Positions 9,283 to 17,762 of a stretch of 64,000 bases of DNA are shown here, piece by piece. The number at the start of each line of letters is the position of its first letter. The stretch's first letter is position 1. Made by a program: the position numbers and the translations under genes. The DNA is taken from NCBI GenBank assembly GCA_018813765.1, contig JAHJBC010000003.1, positions 1-64,000 on the forward strand. Direction: 5' to 3'. Below the pieces are notes generated by a model. The model made no database searches. It was not told the DNA's origin and worked only from the letters and a program-made list of their open reading frames with translations. Source of the DNA: Gammaproteobacteria bacterium (GTDB lineage: Bacteria > Pseudomonadota > Gammaproteobacteria > Burkholderiales > Gallionellaceae).

Positions 9283-9411
9283 CCGTCATACCGGCGAAGG
9301 CCGGTATCCAGCAAAGAAAAATGTTCCGCGAAGCGGACAACATCGCGATGTTGTCCCACCTGCGTGGGGAATAGTTGATCATCTGGATTCCGGCCTTCGC
9401 CGGAATGACGT
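9283..9411. repeat. Paired ATTCCG-N8-CGGAAT palindromes (non-autonomous cassette)
   Basis: Two 20-bp palindromes of the form ATNCCG-N8-CGGNAT lie at 9288-9307 and 9387-9406. They face each other: the left ends in TATCCAG and the right begins with CTGGAT. The interior of about 79 bases holds two further small palindromes (acaacatcgcgatgttgt, and cccacctgcgtggg) but no gene. The same architecture and length recur at 20950-21078, and the element at 15984-16414 carries a GIY-YIG gene between similar ends. The rest of the 353-base gap from 9135 to 9487 shows nothing else I recognise. Confidence 0.85.
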
Positions 9412-9487
9412 GTTTTCCCAATGAACTATCCGGGTTGAACCACCCCGCGAAGGGCGGCAATGCCGGGCAAGCCGGATGTCGCCCCTC

Positions 9488-9844
9488 TCAGTCCGACTTT
9501 TTCCCGATCTTGAACGGGTGTGCGTGCCGGCTCAGGATGAAGTCGGCGATAAGTTTGAGCCAGATGGTGACGCCCGCCATGGCGCTCCAGGTTGCGTAAT
9601 CGTAGGAGGCCGTGAGCACCCCGACGATCACGGAAACCACCACCACGCCCGCCAGCAGATTGATGGCGGCGGCATAGGGCGCATATTTCTGCGGGTCCTG
9701 CGGCGGCAGGCCGCGCTTGAGTGCCACTTCCGAGAAATCCCGTTTCACCGCGATGCGCCAGGCGCGGCGCAGCCAGATGAAAGCCATGGGAAATAACGAG
9801 ATGAAAAGTATCCAGGTGGTTGCCACGCTGATATCAAAAACCAT
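9488..9844 (-). CDS. Small inner-membrane protein, unknown function
   Basis: The 118-residue protein has three predicted membrane helices (about 8-26, 57-80 and 88-106), a basic cytoplasmic loop with WLRRAWRIAVKRDFSE, and a Lys-rich C-terminus. I do not recognise the family. A good ribosome binding site (TTGGAGCGACT) precedes the ATG. It follows the second symporter gene on the same strand but is separated from it by a strong intrinsic terminator at 9855-9884, so it is either expressed by read-through or from its own start. The position suggests an accessory role in transport, which is inference only. Confidence 0.65.
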   Translation of the reverse strand: MVFDISVATTWILFISLFPMAFIWLRRAWRIAVKRDFSEVALKRGLPPQDPQKYAPYAAAINLLAGVVVVSVIVGVLTASYDYATWSAMAGVTIWLKLIADFILSRHAHPFKIGKKSD

Positions 9845-9854
9845 AGTCGCTCCA

Positions 9855-9884
9855 AGAAAAAGCCCCGCCGGAATACGGCGGGGC
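9855..9884 (-). terminator. Intrinsic terminator after second symporter gene
   Basis: On the minus strand, a GC-rich 9-bp stem (GCCCCGCCG paired with CGGCGGGGC, loop of 5) is followed by TTTTTC. It lies 28 bases beyond the symporter stop codon and directly before the ribosome binding site of the next gene. Confidence 0.88.
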
Positions 9885-9911
9885 CCAATGTTACAGCTAA
9901 ATCAGACTGCT

Positions 9912-11723
9912 TTAGTGAGCGTGACTGCCGTCCACCGCTTTGGCACCGCGCGGGGTACGAACTGCTTCCACCAGGTGCTGGATGTGCTCCGGCGGCTCCT
10001 TGGTGAACTTGTCCACCAGGAAAGCAACACCGAAGTTGACCAGTGCACCGATCGCGCCGAACGCTTCCGGCGTGATGCCGAAGAACGGATTCGGTCCGCC
10101 GATCAGGTCCAGATACTCGGTGCCCTTGATGAAGAACAGGCCCTTGTGTGCGAACACGTAGAACAGGGTGATGAACAGGCCGGACAACATACCGGCGATG
10201 GCACCTTCCTTGTTCATCTTCTTGCTGAAGATACCCATCATGATCGCGGGGAACAGCGAGCTGGCCGCGATACCGAAGGCCAGCGCCACCGTACCGGCCG
10301 CGAATCCCGGAGGATTCAGACCGAGGTAACCCGCCACCACGATGGAGACCGCCATGGCGATCTTGCCTGCCATCAGTTCGCCCTTTTCGCTGATGTTCGG
10401 ATTGAACACGCCCTTCACCAGGTCATGCGAGATGGCGGAGGAGATCGCCAGCAGCAGACCGGCAGCGGTAGACAACGCGGCAGCCAGACCACCGGCAGCC
10501 ACCAGCGCGATCACCCAGTTGGGCAGCAAAGCGATTTCCGGATTGGCCAGCACGATAATGTCGGCGTTCACCGACAGTTCGTTGCCCTTCCAGCCGGCAG
10601 CTTCAGCCTTGGCGATGACGTCGGGATTCTTGGTCTTGTCGTTGTAGTACTGGATACGTCCGTCGCCGTTCTTGTCTTCGAACTTCAGCAGACCGGTCTT
10701 CGCCCAACGATTCATCCAGTCGGGCTGTTTTGCCACTTCCAGGCTGGACTCAACCGCGTACATGTCGCCGTTCGTCGCAACGGCGGTGTTCACCGTGGAG
10801 ATCAGGTTGTACTTGGCCATGCCCGCCACTGCCGGAGCCGTGGTGTAAAGGATGGCGATGAAGACCAGCGCCCAACCGGCGGAAGAACGCGCGGCAGCAA
10901 CCGTCGGCACCGTGAAGAATCTCATGATGACATGCGGCAGACCGGCGGTACCGATCATCAGCGACATGGTGTACACGAACATGTTCAGCGTGCTGCCGGC
11001 CGTGGTCGTGGTGTATTGGCCAAAGCCCAGTTCGACCACGATGGTGTCCAGCTTCTGCAGCAGGGAGATGTCCTGGCCCACCAGGTTGGAACCCAGACCC
11101 AGTTGCGGGATGGGGTTGCCGGTCAGGTGCATGGAGATGAAGATCGCCGGAACAGTGTAGGCGAAAATCAGCACGCAGTATTGGGCGACCTGGGTGTAGG
11201 TGATGCCCTTCATGCCGCCGAGCACGGCGTACATGAACACGATGCCCATGCCGACGTAAATACCGGTTTCGCTGGAAACGCCCAGGAAACGCGAGAACGC
11301 CACGCCGACGCCGGTCATCTGGCCGATCACATAAGTCAGCGAAGCCGTCAGCAGACACAGCACCGCCACCGTGGAGGCAGACTTGGAATAGAAACGGTCG
11401 CCGATGAACTGCGGCACGGTGAACTTGCCGAACTTGCGCAAGTACGGTGCCAGCAACAGGGCCAACAGCACATAGCCACCGGTCCAGCCCATCAGGAACA
11501 GACCGCCGCCATAACCCATGTTGGAGATCAGACCAGCCATGGAGATGAAGGAAGCAGCGGACATCCAGTCGGCCGCAGTCGCCATACCGTTCAGACGCGG
11601 GCCGACACCGCCACCCGCCACGTAGAATTCGCTGGTGCTGCCGGCACGCGCCCAGAAGGCGATACCGATGTAGAGCGCAAAGCTCGCGCCCACCACCAGA
11701 TAGATTGTTGTTTGCAGATCCAT
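9912..11723 (-). CDS. Sodium:solute symporter (VC_2705 / ActP-like), second copy
   Basis: The 603-residue SSS-family symporter shares with the copy at 2367-4469 the signatures EFYVAGGGVGPRLNGMATAADWMS and GGLAAALSTAAGLLLA. It lacks the long coiled-coil insertion of that copy, but between two later helices it has an extramembrane region with an EF-hand-like loop (D350, N352, D354, G355, I357). It probably imports acetate or a similar carboxylate with Na+. The DUF4212 subunit is encoded immediately upstream (9 bases apart) and an intrinsic terminator follows. Codon use and GC match the neighbours. Confidence 0.93.
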   Translation of the reverse strand: MDLQTTIYLVVGASFALYIGIAFWARAGSTSEFYVAGGGVGPRLNGMATAADWMSAASFISMAGLISNMGYGGGLFLMGWTGGYVLLALLLAPYLRKFGKFTVPQFIGDRFYSKSASTVAVLCLLTASLTYVIGQMTGVGVAFSRFLGVSSETGIYVGMGIVFMYAVLGGMKGITYTQVAQYCVLIFAYTVPAIFISMHLTGNPIPQLGLGSNLVGQDISLLQKLDTIVVELGFGQYTTTTAGSTLNMFVYTMSLMIGTAGLPHVIMRFFTVPTVAAARSSAGWALVFIAILYTTAPAVAGMAKYNLISTVNTAVATNGDMYAVESSLEVAKQPDWMNRWAKTGLLKFEDKNGDGRIQYYNDKTKNPDVIAKAEAAGWKGNELSVNADIIVLANPEIALLPNWVIALVAAGGLAAALSTAAGLLLAISSAISHDLVKGVFNPNISEKGELMAGKIAMAVSIVVAGYLGLNPPGFAAGTVALAFGIAASSLFPAIMMGIFSKKMNKEGAIAGMLSGLFITLFYVFAHKGLFFIKGTEYLDLIGGPNPFFGITPEAFGAIGALVNFGVAFLVDKFTKEPPEHIQHLVEAVRTPRGAKAVDGSHAH

Positions 11724-11732
11724 GTCGCCCCC

Positions 11733-11987
11733 TTAGTCTTCGTGCACGTCAAATTTGCGATCGATCTCGCCCATCTTCTTGGCGTAGATGAAGATCAACG
11801 CCACAAAGATGTACATGGATCCCTGATGGGCGAACCAGAAGCCCAGCGGGTAACCGCCCAGATGGATCTTGTTGAACAGATCGACAAACAAGATGCCGGC
11901 GCCGAAAGAAACTATGAACCAGACTGACAGGATCTTGGTCAGCAAACCTAACGTGGCCTTCCAGTAGGCCTCGCTGTTTTTGTCCAT
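11733..11987 (-). CDS. DUF4212 symporter small subunit, second copy
   Basis: This 84-residue, two-helix protein (YWKATLGLLTKILSVWF, YPLGFWFAHQGSMYIFV, YAKKMGEIDRKF) is a paralogue of the protein at 4469-4738. The ATG has a strong AGGAG ribosome binding site. It is the first gene of an operon with the symporter at 9912-11723. The 177-base upstream region contains an AT-rich stretch at about 12001-12025 that probably holds the promoter. Confidence 0.9.
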   Translation of the reverse strand: MDKNSEAYWKATLGLLTKILSVWFIVSFGAGILFVDLFNKIHLGGYPLGFWFAHQGSMYIFVALIFIYAKKMGEIDRKFDVHED

Positions 11988-12164
11988 TATGCTCTCCTAA
12001 GTATCTAATTTAATTATCGATAAGATCGGATCGAAGGCCGCCACCCCGGTTTTTGGTACTGCGCAAGGCAGTTGAGGTCACGTCTTCAAAACCATCGAAT
12101 CCGCCGGAATTGGAATCCCGACACCCTTTACCACGGAGCGCAGGTTACTTGAGGGAGCTTACAG

Positions 12165-12866
12165 TCAGCTTACGCCGCTGACCCAGCGTTGTTCGCGCTC
12201 GAGATCGCGCAAACCGGAGATATCGGTGATGGCTTTCTTCTGCCGCGCCTTGGCCTGCGCGACCTGCAGCAGTTGCGCGGTCGCCAGCGCGTCGGCAAGG
12301 GCATGGTGCCTGGTCTCGATACGGATATTGAACAGCCCGATCCAGCTATCCAGCACCCGGTGGCTGAAGGCCAGGGTCGGGTAGAGGGCGGGCATGACAT
12401 ACGCCAGGTCGAGCCAGGGATGCTTGAGTGCGAGCCCCAGGTATTGCCGCACCGCACGACGGATCATGGTCTCGTCGAAGGTCACATGGAATGCAACCAG
12501 CGGGGATTTGCCGACGAATTCCAGGAACGCCAGCAGCGCCTCGGCCGGCTCCACCCCCTCGCGTTGCGCCGTGCCGGAGATCCCGTGCACCAGGATGTTC
12601 TCCTTGCGGCTGCTTTCGCGCTGCTGCATCACCACATAAAAACTGTCGCCCAGCACGATCTTGCCATTGACCACCGCCACGGCGCCAATGGAGATCAACG
12701 TGTCGGTCATCAGGTTCAGCCCCGTGGTCTCGACATCCACGACCACGCAGCGCGAGCGCTCGAAACCGCCCTTCATCCCCATTTCCGGCAGCGCGACCCA
12801 GGCGGCCAGGCGTTCCGCCTGCTGCGCGGTCAGGCGCGGTTTGGGCGCGAACCAGCGCTGAAGCAT
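12165..12866 (-). CDS. DnaQ-like 3'-5' exonuclease (DEDDh)
   Basis: This protein of about 233 residues has an N-terminal helical part and an RNase T/DnaQ exonuclease fold. Exo I is VVVDVETTGL, Exo II is the VAFHVTFDETMI region, and Exo III is HHALADALAT with the catalytic His-x4-Asp. In many proteobacteria this stand-alone exonuclease is encoded beside the cNMP/CBS/DUF294 protein and an actP-like symporter, exactly as here; the shared role is not established. The ATG giving MLQRWFAPKPRL is preferred over the TTG three codons upstream. Confidence 0.88.
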   Translation of the reverse strand: MLQRWFAPKPRLTAQQAERLAAWVALPEMGMKGGFERSRCVVVDVETTGLNLMTDTLISIGAVAVVNGKIVLGDSFYVVMQQRESSRKENILVHGISGTAQREGVEPAEALLAFLEFVGKSPLVAFHVTFDETMIRRAVRQYLGLALKHPWLDLAYVMPALYPTLAFSHRVLDSWIGLFNIRIETRHHALADALATAQLLQVAQAKARQKKAITDISGLRDLEREQRWVSGVS

Positions 12867-12892
12867 GTTTATCAAAATAAAAACCTTAGTTC

Positions 12893-13025
12893 GTCCACGA
12901 AAATCACGAAAGGCACGAAAAATAACAATGGGTTACATTCAGTCGGCGACCCACCCATCGTGGTTGTATTTTGCAGCATGTGAGTTCCTTAGGTTTTGTT
13001 CGTGTTTTTCGTGTATTTCGTGGAC
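12893..13025. repeat. MITE-like inverted-repeat element (CACGAAA family), copy 1
   Basis: The element of about 132 bp has a left arm of stacked CCACGAAAA / CACGAAAGG / CACGAAAAA units and a right arm of TTCGTGTTTTT / CGTGTATTT / CGTGGAC, which is its inverted counterpart. A related element of the same length and orientation lies at 14994-15130, so the two flank the DUF294 gene. The interiors share short blocks (AACAAT after the left arm, AGGTTTT before the right arm). There is no coding capacity. Confidence 0.85.
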
Positions 13026-13042
13026 AACTGTTTTTTCCAGAA

Positions 13043-14944
13043 TCAAAGCTGGTACTCCAGCGCCAGACGCGACTGCAGTTTGCGCGCCTGGCGGAATGCC
13101 TCCTTCAGGATGCGCCGATCCAGTTCGTTGAGCGTCTCCGGATCGATCAGGTTATCGAGCGCATCGTCGCCCGCCCCCCGCTCGCTCACCTCGTCGTGGT
13201 GGCGCAGGCGCAGCACCTGGATGAACAGCAGCGCATCGATCCAGGCGTCGATCTCCGACTCTGGCAGCCTCATCTTCGCCGCACTCAGGCGCAGGCGCTG
13301 GATGGTGTTGGTCTGTGACACCCCCGCCGCGAGGGCGAAGATGCGCGCCGCATCCACGAACGGCGTGATGCCGTTCATCTTGAGATCGAGCGTGTTGCCC
13401 TTGCCCAGCACGAAGTCGCGCACCACACCCAGCGGCGGACGGTTGCGCAGCGCGTTGCCCGCCATCATGTGCAGGAAACGGCTGTTGTCGGCCGCCGCGC
13501 GCGCCAGCCAGACGCGCAGATCTTCGGCCAGATGTTCCGCACCGTAGAGCGAACGAAAATCGAAGAAGATGGAGGCGTTCAACAGCGACTCCGGCGAACC
13601 GCCGCCGATCCAGCCGTTGAAGGTGCGCTTCCACTCTTCCAGCGACAGGCACCACTTCGGGTTGCTCGCCATGATCTCGCCCTTGCACAAGGGAAAGCCG
13701 CACAGGTCCAGCGTCTCGTTGATGCGCCGCGCGACCGGCAGCAGCTTTTCGCGCACCTGGTCGGCAGTCATCCCCTGCGGCACCTCGAAGATGATGGCGT
13801 TGTCCTGGTCGGTGTTCAGCGTCTGCTCGAAACGGCCTTCCGAACCCAGCGCCATCCAGCACAACCCGTCGTGCAGCGGGGTACCGAGCAGGCCGCTGGA
13901 CTTGCATTCGAGTTCCACCACACGCGCGGTAAGCAGGTCGTTGAAGGCCGAGATGAACTGGGTCAACTGCTCCGGCGCCACGCCCTGCGCCATCATGTTG
14001 TGCGCCATCTTGCGGATGTCGGTGGCAGCCTGCTGCAACACCTGCGGCGTCTCCGCATGGCGTATGGTGGCGCCGATCTGGCGCAGGCCGACGCGTTGCA
14101 GCGCGAACAGATCCTTCTCCGACACCAGGCCGGCCAGTTTGCCGTCCTCGACCACCAGCACATGGCGGAAACCGTGCTTGGCCATCATCAGCGCCGCCTC
14201 GTGCGCCAGCGCCTGCGGCGGCATGACCGAGAGTTCGGTACTCATCACTTCCATGACCGGCAAGTCGAGATCGATCTGCGGGATGGCAATGCGATCCAGC
14301 ACATCGTGCAGGGTCATGATGCCGAGCGGCCGCCCTTCCTCGTCGACCGCCACCATGGAGCCGATACGCTGCTCGCGCATGATCTCCAGCACCTGGCGTA
14401 TGGTCGCATCCGGCGCACAAGTCACCGGCGCGCGACGAATGACCGATGACAGCGGGCTGGCCAGCGATTGCTGCTCGGCGCTGGAATGACTGTACTGAGC
14501 CTGGATGACCTGTTTGGAATGCTCCAGCAGATTGGCGATGCGGCGCGTGCAAAAATCGCGGAACGCGGCGCTGGTCGCAATCAACTCGAGAAAATCGGCT
14601 GCGGCAAGCTCGTAACAAAAAGTGTCGCTGCCCGCGCGATAGATACTGGCCACCGGCCGGTTGGCCAGCAAGGCCCCCAGCGGAAAACACTCCCCTTCCG
14701 CCAGCTCCATCCAGGTATCGGTATCCGTTGCCTTGGCCACGCTCTGTTCGCCGTGCACCACGCCCTGCTTGATGACGAGGAAACGGTCCACCGCGCCCTG
14801 TTCCGGCGAGACGATCACCTCGCCGGCCGCGTAGTAGCCCATGCTCATGCGCTCCAGCATCCACAGCACATGCGCCAGTTCCATGCGGTCGAACGGGGCG
14901 TGTTTGGTGATGAAAGCCAATTCGGAAGGATGGATCGCGCTCAA
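13043..14944 (-). CDS. cNMP-binding / CBS / DUF294 nucleotidyltransferase-like protein
   Basis: This is a 633-residue cytoplasmic protein. Its domains in order are a cyclic-nucleotide-binding-like domain (about 15-125), two CBS domains (about 165-285, with RQVLEIMREQRIGSMVAV and HEAALMMAKHGFRHVLVV), a DUF294 nucleotidyltransferase-like domain with LGSEGRFEQTLNTDQDNAII (about 365-385), and a helical C-terminal substrate-binding domain (about 470-620). The family resembles GlnD/GlnE-type nucleotidyltransferases and is thought to signal energy or nucleotide state to neighbouring transporters; the substrate is unknown. It lies upstream of the DnaQ-like gene, separated by a repeat element, and has a second copy of that element in front. 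Confidence 0.9.
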   Translation of the reverse strand: MSAIHPSELAFITKHAPFDRMELAHVLWMLERMSMGYYAAGEVIVSPEQGAVDRFLVIKQGVVHGEQSVAKATDTDTWMELAEGECFPLGALLANRPVASIYRAGSDTFCYELAAADFLELIATSAAFRDFCTRRIANLLEHSKQVIQAQYSHSSAEQQSLASPLSSVIRRAPVTCAPDATIRQVLEIMREQRIGSMVAVDEEGRPLGIMTLHDVLDRIAIPQIDLDLPVMEVMSTELSVMPPQALAHEAALMMAKHGFRHVLVVEDGKLAGLVSEKDLFALQRVGLRQIGATIRHAETPQVLQQAATDIRKMAHNMMAQGVAPEQLTQFISAFNDLLTARVVELECKSSGLLGTPLHDGLCWMALGSEGRFEQTLNTDQDNAIIFEVPQGMTADQVREKLLPVARRINETLDLCGFPLCKGEIMASNPKWCLSLEEWKRTFNGWIGGGSPESLLNASIFFDFRSLYGAEHLAEDLRVWLARAAADNSRFLHMMAGNALRNRPPLGVVRDFVLGKGNTLDLKMNGITPFVDAARIFALAAGVSQTNTIQRLRLSAAKMRLPESEIDAWIDALLFIQVLRLRHHDEVSERGAGDDALDNLIDPETLNELDRRILKEAFRQARKLQSRLALEYQL

Positions 14945-14993
14945 GATATATCTCCTGTCACCGAATTACTACGAAAAATGCAAATGCATTTTA

Positions 14994-15130
14994 TTCCACG
15001 AAAAACACGAAAGGCACGAACGAAAACAACAATACGAATTCCGTGTGTGCCGATACTCATCGGGAAATTCGCATGACTGCAAATAACCAGCCTCAGGTTT
15101 TATTTCGTGCTTTTCGTGTTTTTCGTGGAC
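14994..15130. repeat. MITE-like inverted-repeat element (CACGAAA family), copy 2
   Basis: This element of about 136 bp has arms TTCCACGAAAAACACGAAAGG on the left and CGTGTTTTTCGTGGAC on the right. It is a sister of the element at 12893-13025 in the same orientation. It sits in the gap between the 3' end of trpC and the start of the DUF294 gene and replaces any conventional promoter-like sequence there. Confidence 0.85.
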
Positions 15131-15172
15131 AAATGCCTTTATAGAAATGCAAAACCCAACTCGAACCAGGTC

Positions 15173-15976
15173 TCACCCGAATACATTCGCCAGTTCCTTC
15201 CCCGGATCATCCGCGCGCATGAACGCCTCGCCGACGAGGAAGGCATGCACCTGGTGATGGCGCATCAGTTTCACGTCTTCGGCGGTGAAGATGCCGCTCT
15301 CGGTGACGACGATGCGGTCGCGCCCCTTGTCCGATGCGGCGATGACGGGCAGCAGGTCGAGCGTGGTCTGCAAGGTGACCTCGAAGGTGCGCAGGTTGCG
15401 GTTGTTGATGCCGATCAGCGGCGTCGCCAGTTGCAGCGCGATCTCCAGCTCCTTCGCATCGTGCACCTCAACCAGCACCGCCATGCCCAGCTTGTGCGCC
15501 AGGGTTTCCAGCGCCTTCATCTGGTGCAGGGTCAACGCCGCCGCGATCAGCAGGATGGCGTCCGCACCCATCGCGCGAGCCTGCCACACCTGATACTCGT
15601 GCACCATGAAGTCCTTGCGCAGCACGGGCAGACCACACGCCGCGCGGGCCTGTTGCAAATATTCGGCGCTGCCCTGGAAGAACTGTTCGTCGGTCAGCAC
15701 CGAAAGACAAGCTGCGCCGTGCCGGGCATAACTGGCCGCGATCTCCGCAGGGTGGAAGTTGGCGCGTATGACCCCTTTGCTGGGACTGGCTTTTTTGATC
15801 TCCGCGATCACCGCAGCCCGCCCGGCCGCGATACTGTCGCGCATGGCGCCGACGAAATCGCGCGCCGGCACAGCCTGTTCAGCCTCGGCGCGAATGACCG
15901 GCAATGGCTTGGCCGAGATGGCGGCCGCGACTTCCTGCGCCTTGACTGCGAGTATCTTGTTGAGGATGTCGGACAT
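15173..15976 (-). CDS. trpC: Indole-3-glycerol phosphate synthase
   Basis: TrpC closes the indole ring of tryptophan, converting carboxyphenylaminodeoxyribulose phosphate to indole-3-glycerol phosphate. The 267-residue (beta/alpha)8 enzyme shows [12 protein letters not shown] at the start, the catalytic [32 protein letters not shown] and ESGI motifs, and a normal length. The ATG at 15976 is chosen as the usual family start; an ATG two codons upstream is also open. It stands alone without trpD or trpG neighbours. An ATTCCC-N8-GGGAAT palindrome begins only 11 bases upstream of the start codon, where a ribosome binding site and promoter would be expected. Confidence 0.95.
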   Translation of the reverse strand: MSDILNKILAVKAQEVAAAISAKPLPVIRAEAEQAVPARDFVGAMRDSIAAGRAAVIAEIKKASPSKGVIRANFHPAEIAASYARHGAACLSVLTDEQFFQGSAEYLQQARAACGLPVLRKDFMVHEYQVWQARAMGADAILLIAAALTLHQMKALETLAHKLGMAVLVEVHDAKELEIALQLATPLIGINNRNLRTFEVTLQTTLDLLPVIAASDKGRDRIVVTESGIFTAEDVKLMRHHQVHAFLVGEAFMRADDPGKELANVFG

Positions 15977-15983
15977 GTTCACG

Positions 15984-16414
15984 TCATTCCCGCGCAGGCG
16001 GGAATCCAGTTGATAGAAAACCCCACGCAGTGGGACAACTCAAGGCGCGAATTCTACACCTCCATCATTCCCGCGAAAGAGCTAATCCAGTAGAATCAAT
16101 CCATGCAGCCTGCTGTATACATTCTTGCCAGTCAACGCAATGGCACTTTGTACATCGGGGTCACCAGCGATCTACCCAAGCGCATCTCGGAACATCGGGA
16201 CGATATTGTGGAAGGATTCTCCAAACGCTATGGGGTGCATCTGCTGGTTTATTTTGAGATTCATTCAAACATGCTTTCCGCCATCACACGCGAGAAGCAG
16301 ATCAAGAAGTGGAACCGCGCCTGGAAGATCCGGATGATCGAAACGATGAATCCGGACTGGCGGGATTTGTGGAACGAAATCATTTGACTGGATTCCCGCC
16401 TGCGCGGGAATGAC
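15984..16414. mobile_element. GIY-YIG nuclease cassette bounded by ATTCCC-N8-GGGAAT palindromes
   Basis: Perfect 20-bp palindromes ATTCCC-N8-GGGAAT lie at 15987-16006 and 16392-16411 in mirrored orientation (outer GTC/GAC, inner ATCCAG/CTGGAT). A degenerate copy lies at about 16067-16086. Between them is one gene, a small GIY-YIG nuclease (16103-16387). Two gene-less elements with the related ends ATTCCG-N8-CGGAAT occur at 9283-9411 and 20950-21078. The arrangement suggests an autonomous element and its non-autonomous derivatives. The palindrome has the same form as the Neisseria dRS3-type repeat, which I recall as the target class of GIY-YIG single-strand nucleases (Ssn); the link for this gene is inference. 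Confidence 0.75.
16103..16387 (+). CDS. Small GIY-YIG nuclease (UPF0213/Ssn-like)
   Basis: The 94-residue protein is a stand-alone GIY-YIG nuclease fold. VYIL (Tyr6) and LYIG (Tyr17) form the signature, Arg27 in PKRISEH is the conserved arginine, and Glu64 in TREKQIKKW is the metal-binding glutamate, so the active site looks intact. Unlike homing endonucleases, it has no DNA-recognition domain. The ATG lacks a clear ribosome binding site. It is the only gene of a cassette bounded by 20-bp palindromes, between trpC and proA. A role in cutting single-stranded DNA or the palindromes themselves is inferred from this context. Confidence 0.88.
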   Translation: MQPAVYILASQRNGTLYIGVTSDLPKRISEHRDDIVEGFSKRYGVHLLVYFEIHSNMLSAITREKQIKKWNRAWKIRMIETMNPDWRDLWNEII

Positions 16415-16423
16415 GGGGTAGTT

Positions 16424-17683
16424 ATGAGCGACATCAAACAATACATGCAGGGCGTGGGACAGGAAGCCCGCAAAGCTTCGCGCCTCATGGCGCAGGCCAG
16501 CACCAACGCGAAGAACCACGCGCTGGAGAACATCGCAACCGCCGTCCTCATCGGCAGCGCCAAGCTTATCGCCGAGAACGCCAAGGATGTCGCCGCCGCA
16601 AAAGCCGACGGCCTCGACGCAGCTTCCATCGACCGCCTCACCCTCACCGAAAAATCCGTCAAGGGCATGGCAGAAGGCCTGCGCCAGATCGCCGCGCTGT
16701 CCGACCCCATTGGCGAGATCAGCGAACTGAAATATCGTCCATCCGGCATCCAGGTCGGCAAGATGCGCGTGCCGCTGGGCGTCATCGGCATCATCTACGA
16801 ATCGCGCCCGAACGTGACCGCGGACGCGGCGGGCCTGTGCCTGAAATCCGGCAACGCCTGCATCCTGCGCGGCGGCTCGGAAGCCATCCATTCCAACCGG
16901 GCCATCGCGGCCTGCGTGAATCAGGGGCTGCGCGAGGCGGGATTGCCCGCGACCGCGGTGCAGGTGGTGGACACCACCGACCGCGCCGCCGTGGGCGAAC
17001 TCATCACCATGAAGGAATATGTGGACGTGATCGTGCCGCGCGGCGGCAAGAGCCTGATCGAGCGCATCAGCAACGAGGCGCGCATCCCGGTGATCAAGCA
17101 CCTGGACGGCATCTGCCATGTCTACATCGACGACGAGGCCGACCTGACCAAGGCCGTGCGCATCGCCGACAACGCCAAGACCCATCGCTACGGCGTGTGC
17201 AACGCGATGGAGACATTGCTGGTGAATGCGAACGTGGCAGCGAAAGTATTGCCCGAACTAGGCAAGATCTACCTCGACAAGGGCGTGGAACTGCGCGGCG
17301 ATGAGGCCGCGTGCAAGATTATCGCGCAGATGAAGGCGGCGACCGAGGAAGACTGGCGCACCGAATATCTCGCGCCGATCCTGAGCGTGCGCGTGGTGGC
17401 AAACGTTGATGAGGCCATTGCCCATATCAACACCTACGGCTCTCAGCACACCGACAGCATCGTCACCGAAAACTACAGCAAGGCGATGCGCTTCCTGCGC
17501 GAGGTGGATTCTTCCAGCGTGATGGTGAACGCCTCCACACGCTTCGCCGACGGTTTTGAATATGGATTGGGCGCGGAAATCGGCATCTCCACCGACAAGC
17601 TGCATGCGCGCGGCCCGGTGGGACTGGAAGGGCTGACTTCGCTGAAATACATCGTGCTGGGCAGCGGACAGATCAGGATCTGA
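16424..17683 (+). CDS. proA: Gamma-glutamyl phosphate reductase
   Basis: ProA reduces gamma-glutamyl phosphate to glutamate semialdehyde with NADPH, the second step of proline synthesis. The 419-residue enzyme has the aldehyde dehydrogenase-like fold with [43 protein letters not shown] and the active-site region [14 protein letters not shown] containing the catalytic Cys. The length is normal. The start is 13 bases beyond the GIY-YIG cassette's right palindrome, and GGGGTAGTT before the ATG is a weak ribosome binding site. proB is not adjacent. Confidence 0.96.
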   Translation: MSDIKQYMQGVGQEARKASRLMAQASTNAKNHALENIATAVLIGSAKLIAENAKDVAAAKADGLDAASIDRLTLTEKSVKGMAEGLRQIAALSDPIGEISELKYRPSGIQVGKMRVPLGVIGIIYESRPNVTADAAGLCLKSGNACILRGGSEAIHSNRAIAACVNQGLREAGLPATAVQVVDTTDRAAVGELITMKEYVDVIVPRGGKSLIERISNEARIPVIKHLDGICHVYIDDEADLTKAVRIADNAKTHRYGVCNAMETLLVNANVAAKVLPELGKIYLDKGVELRGDEAACKIIAQMKAATEEDWRTEYLAPILSVRVVANVDEAIAHINTYGSQHTDSIVTENYSKAMRFLREVDSSSVMVNASTRFADGFEYGLGAEIGISTDKLHARGPVGLEGLTSLKYIVLGSGQIRI

Positions 17684-17762
17684 ATCTGTCGCGAATCCCA
17701 GCCGTGACCAGCGGCCGCCGTGCCGTTTGCAGGCAAACAGCAAGAACCAGAGGGAGAACAAG

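Noticed and set aside
16103..16387. Homing endonuclease in an intron or intein
   Set aside because: There is no DNA-binding domain, no split host gene and no intron fold; trpC and proA on either side are intact.
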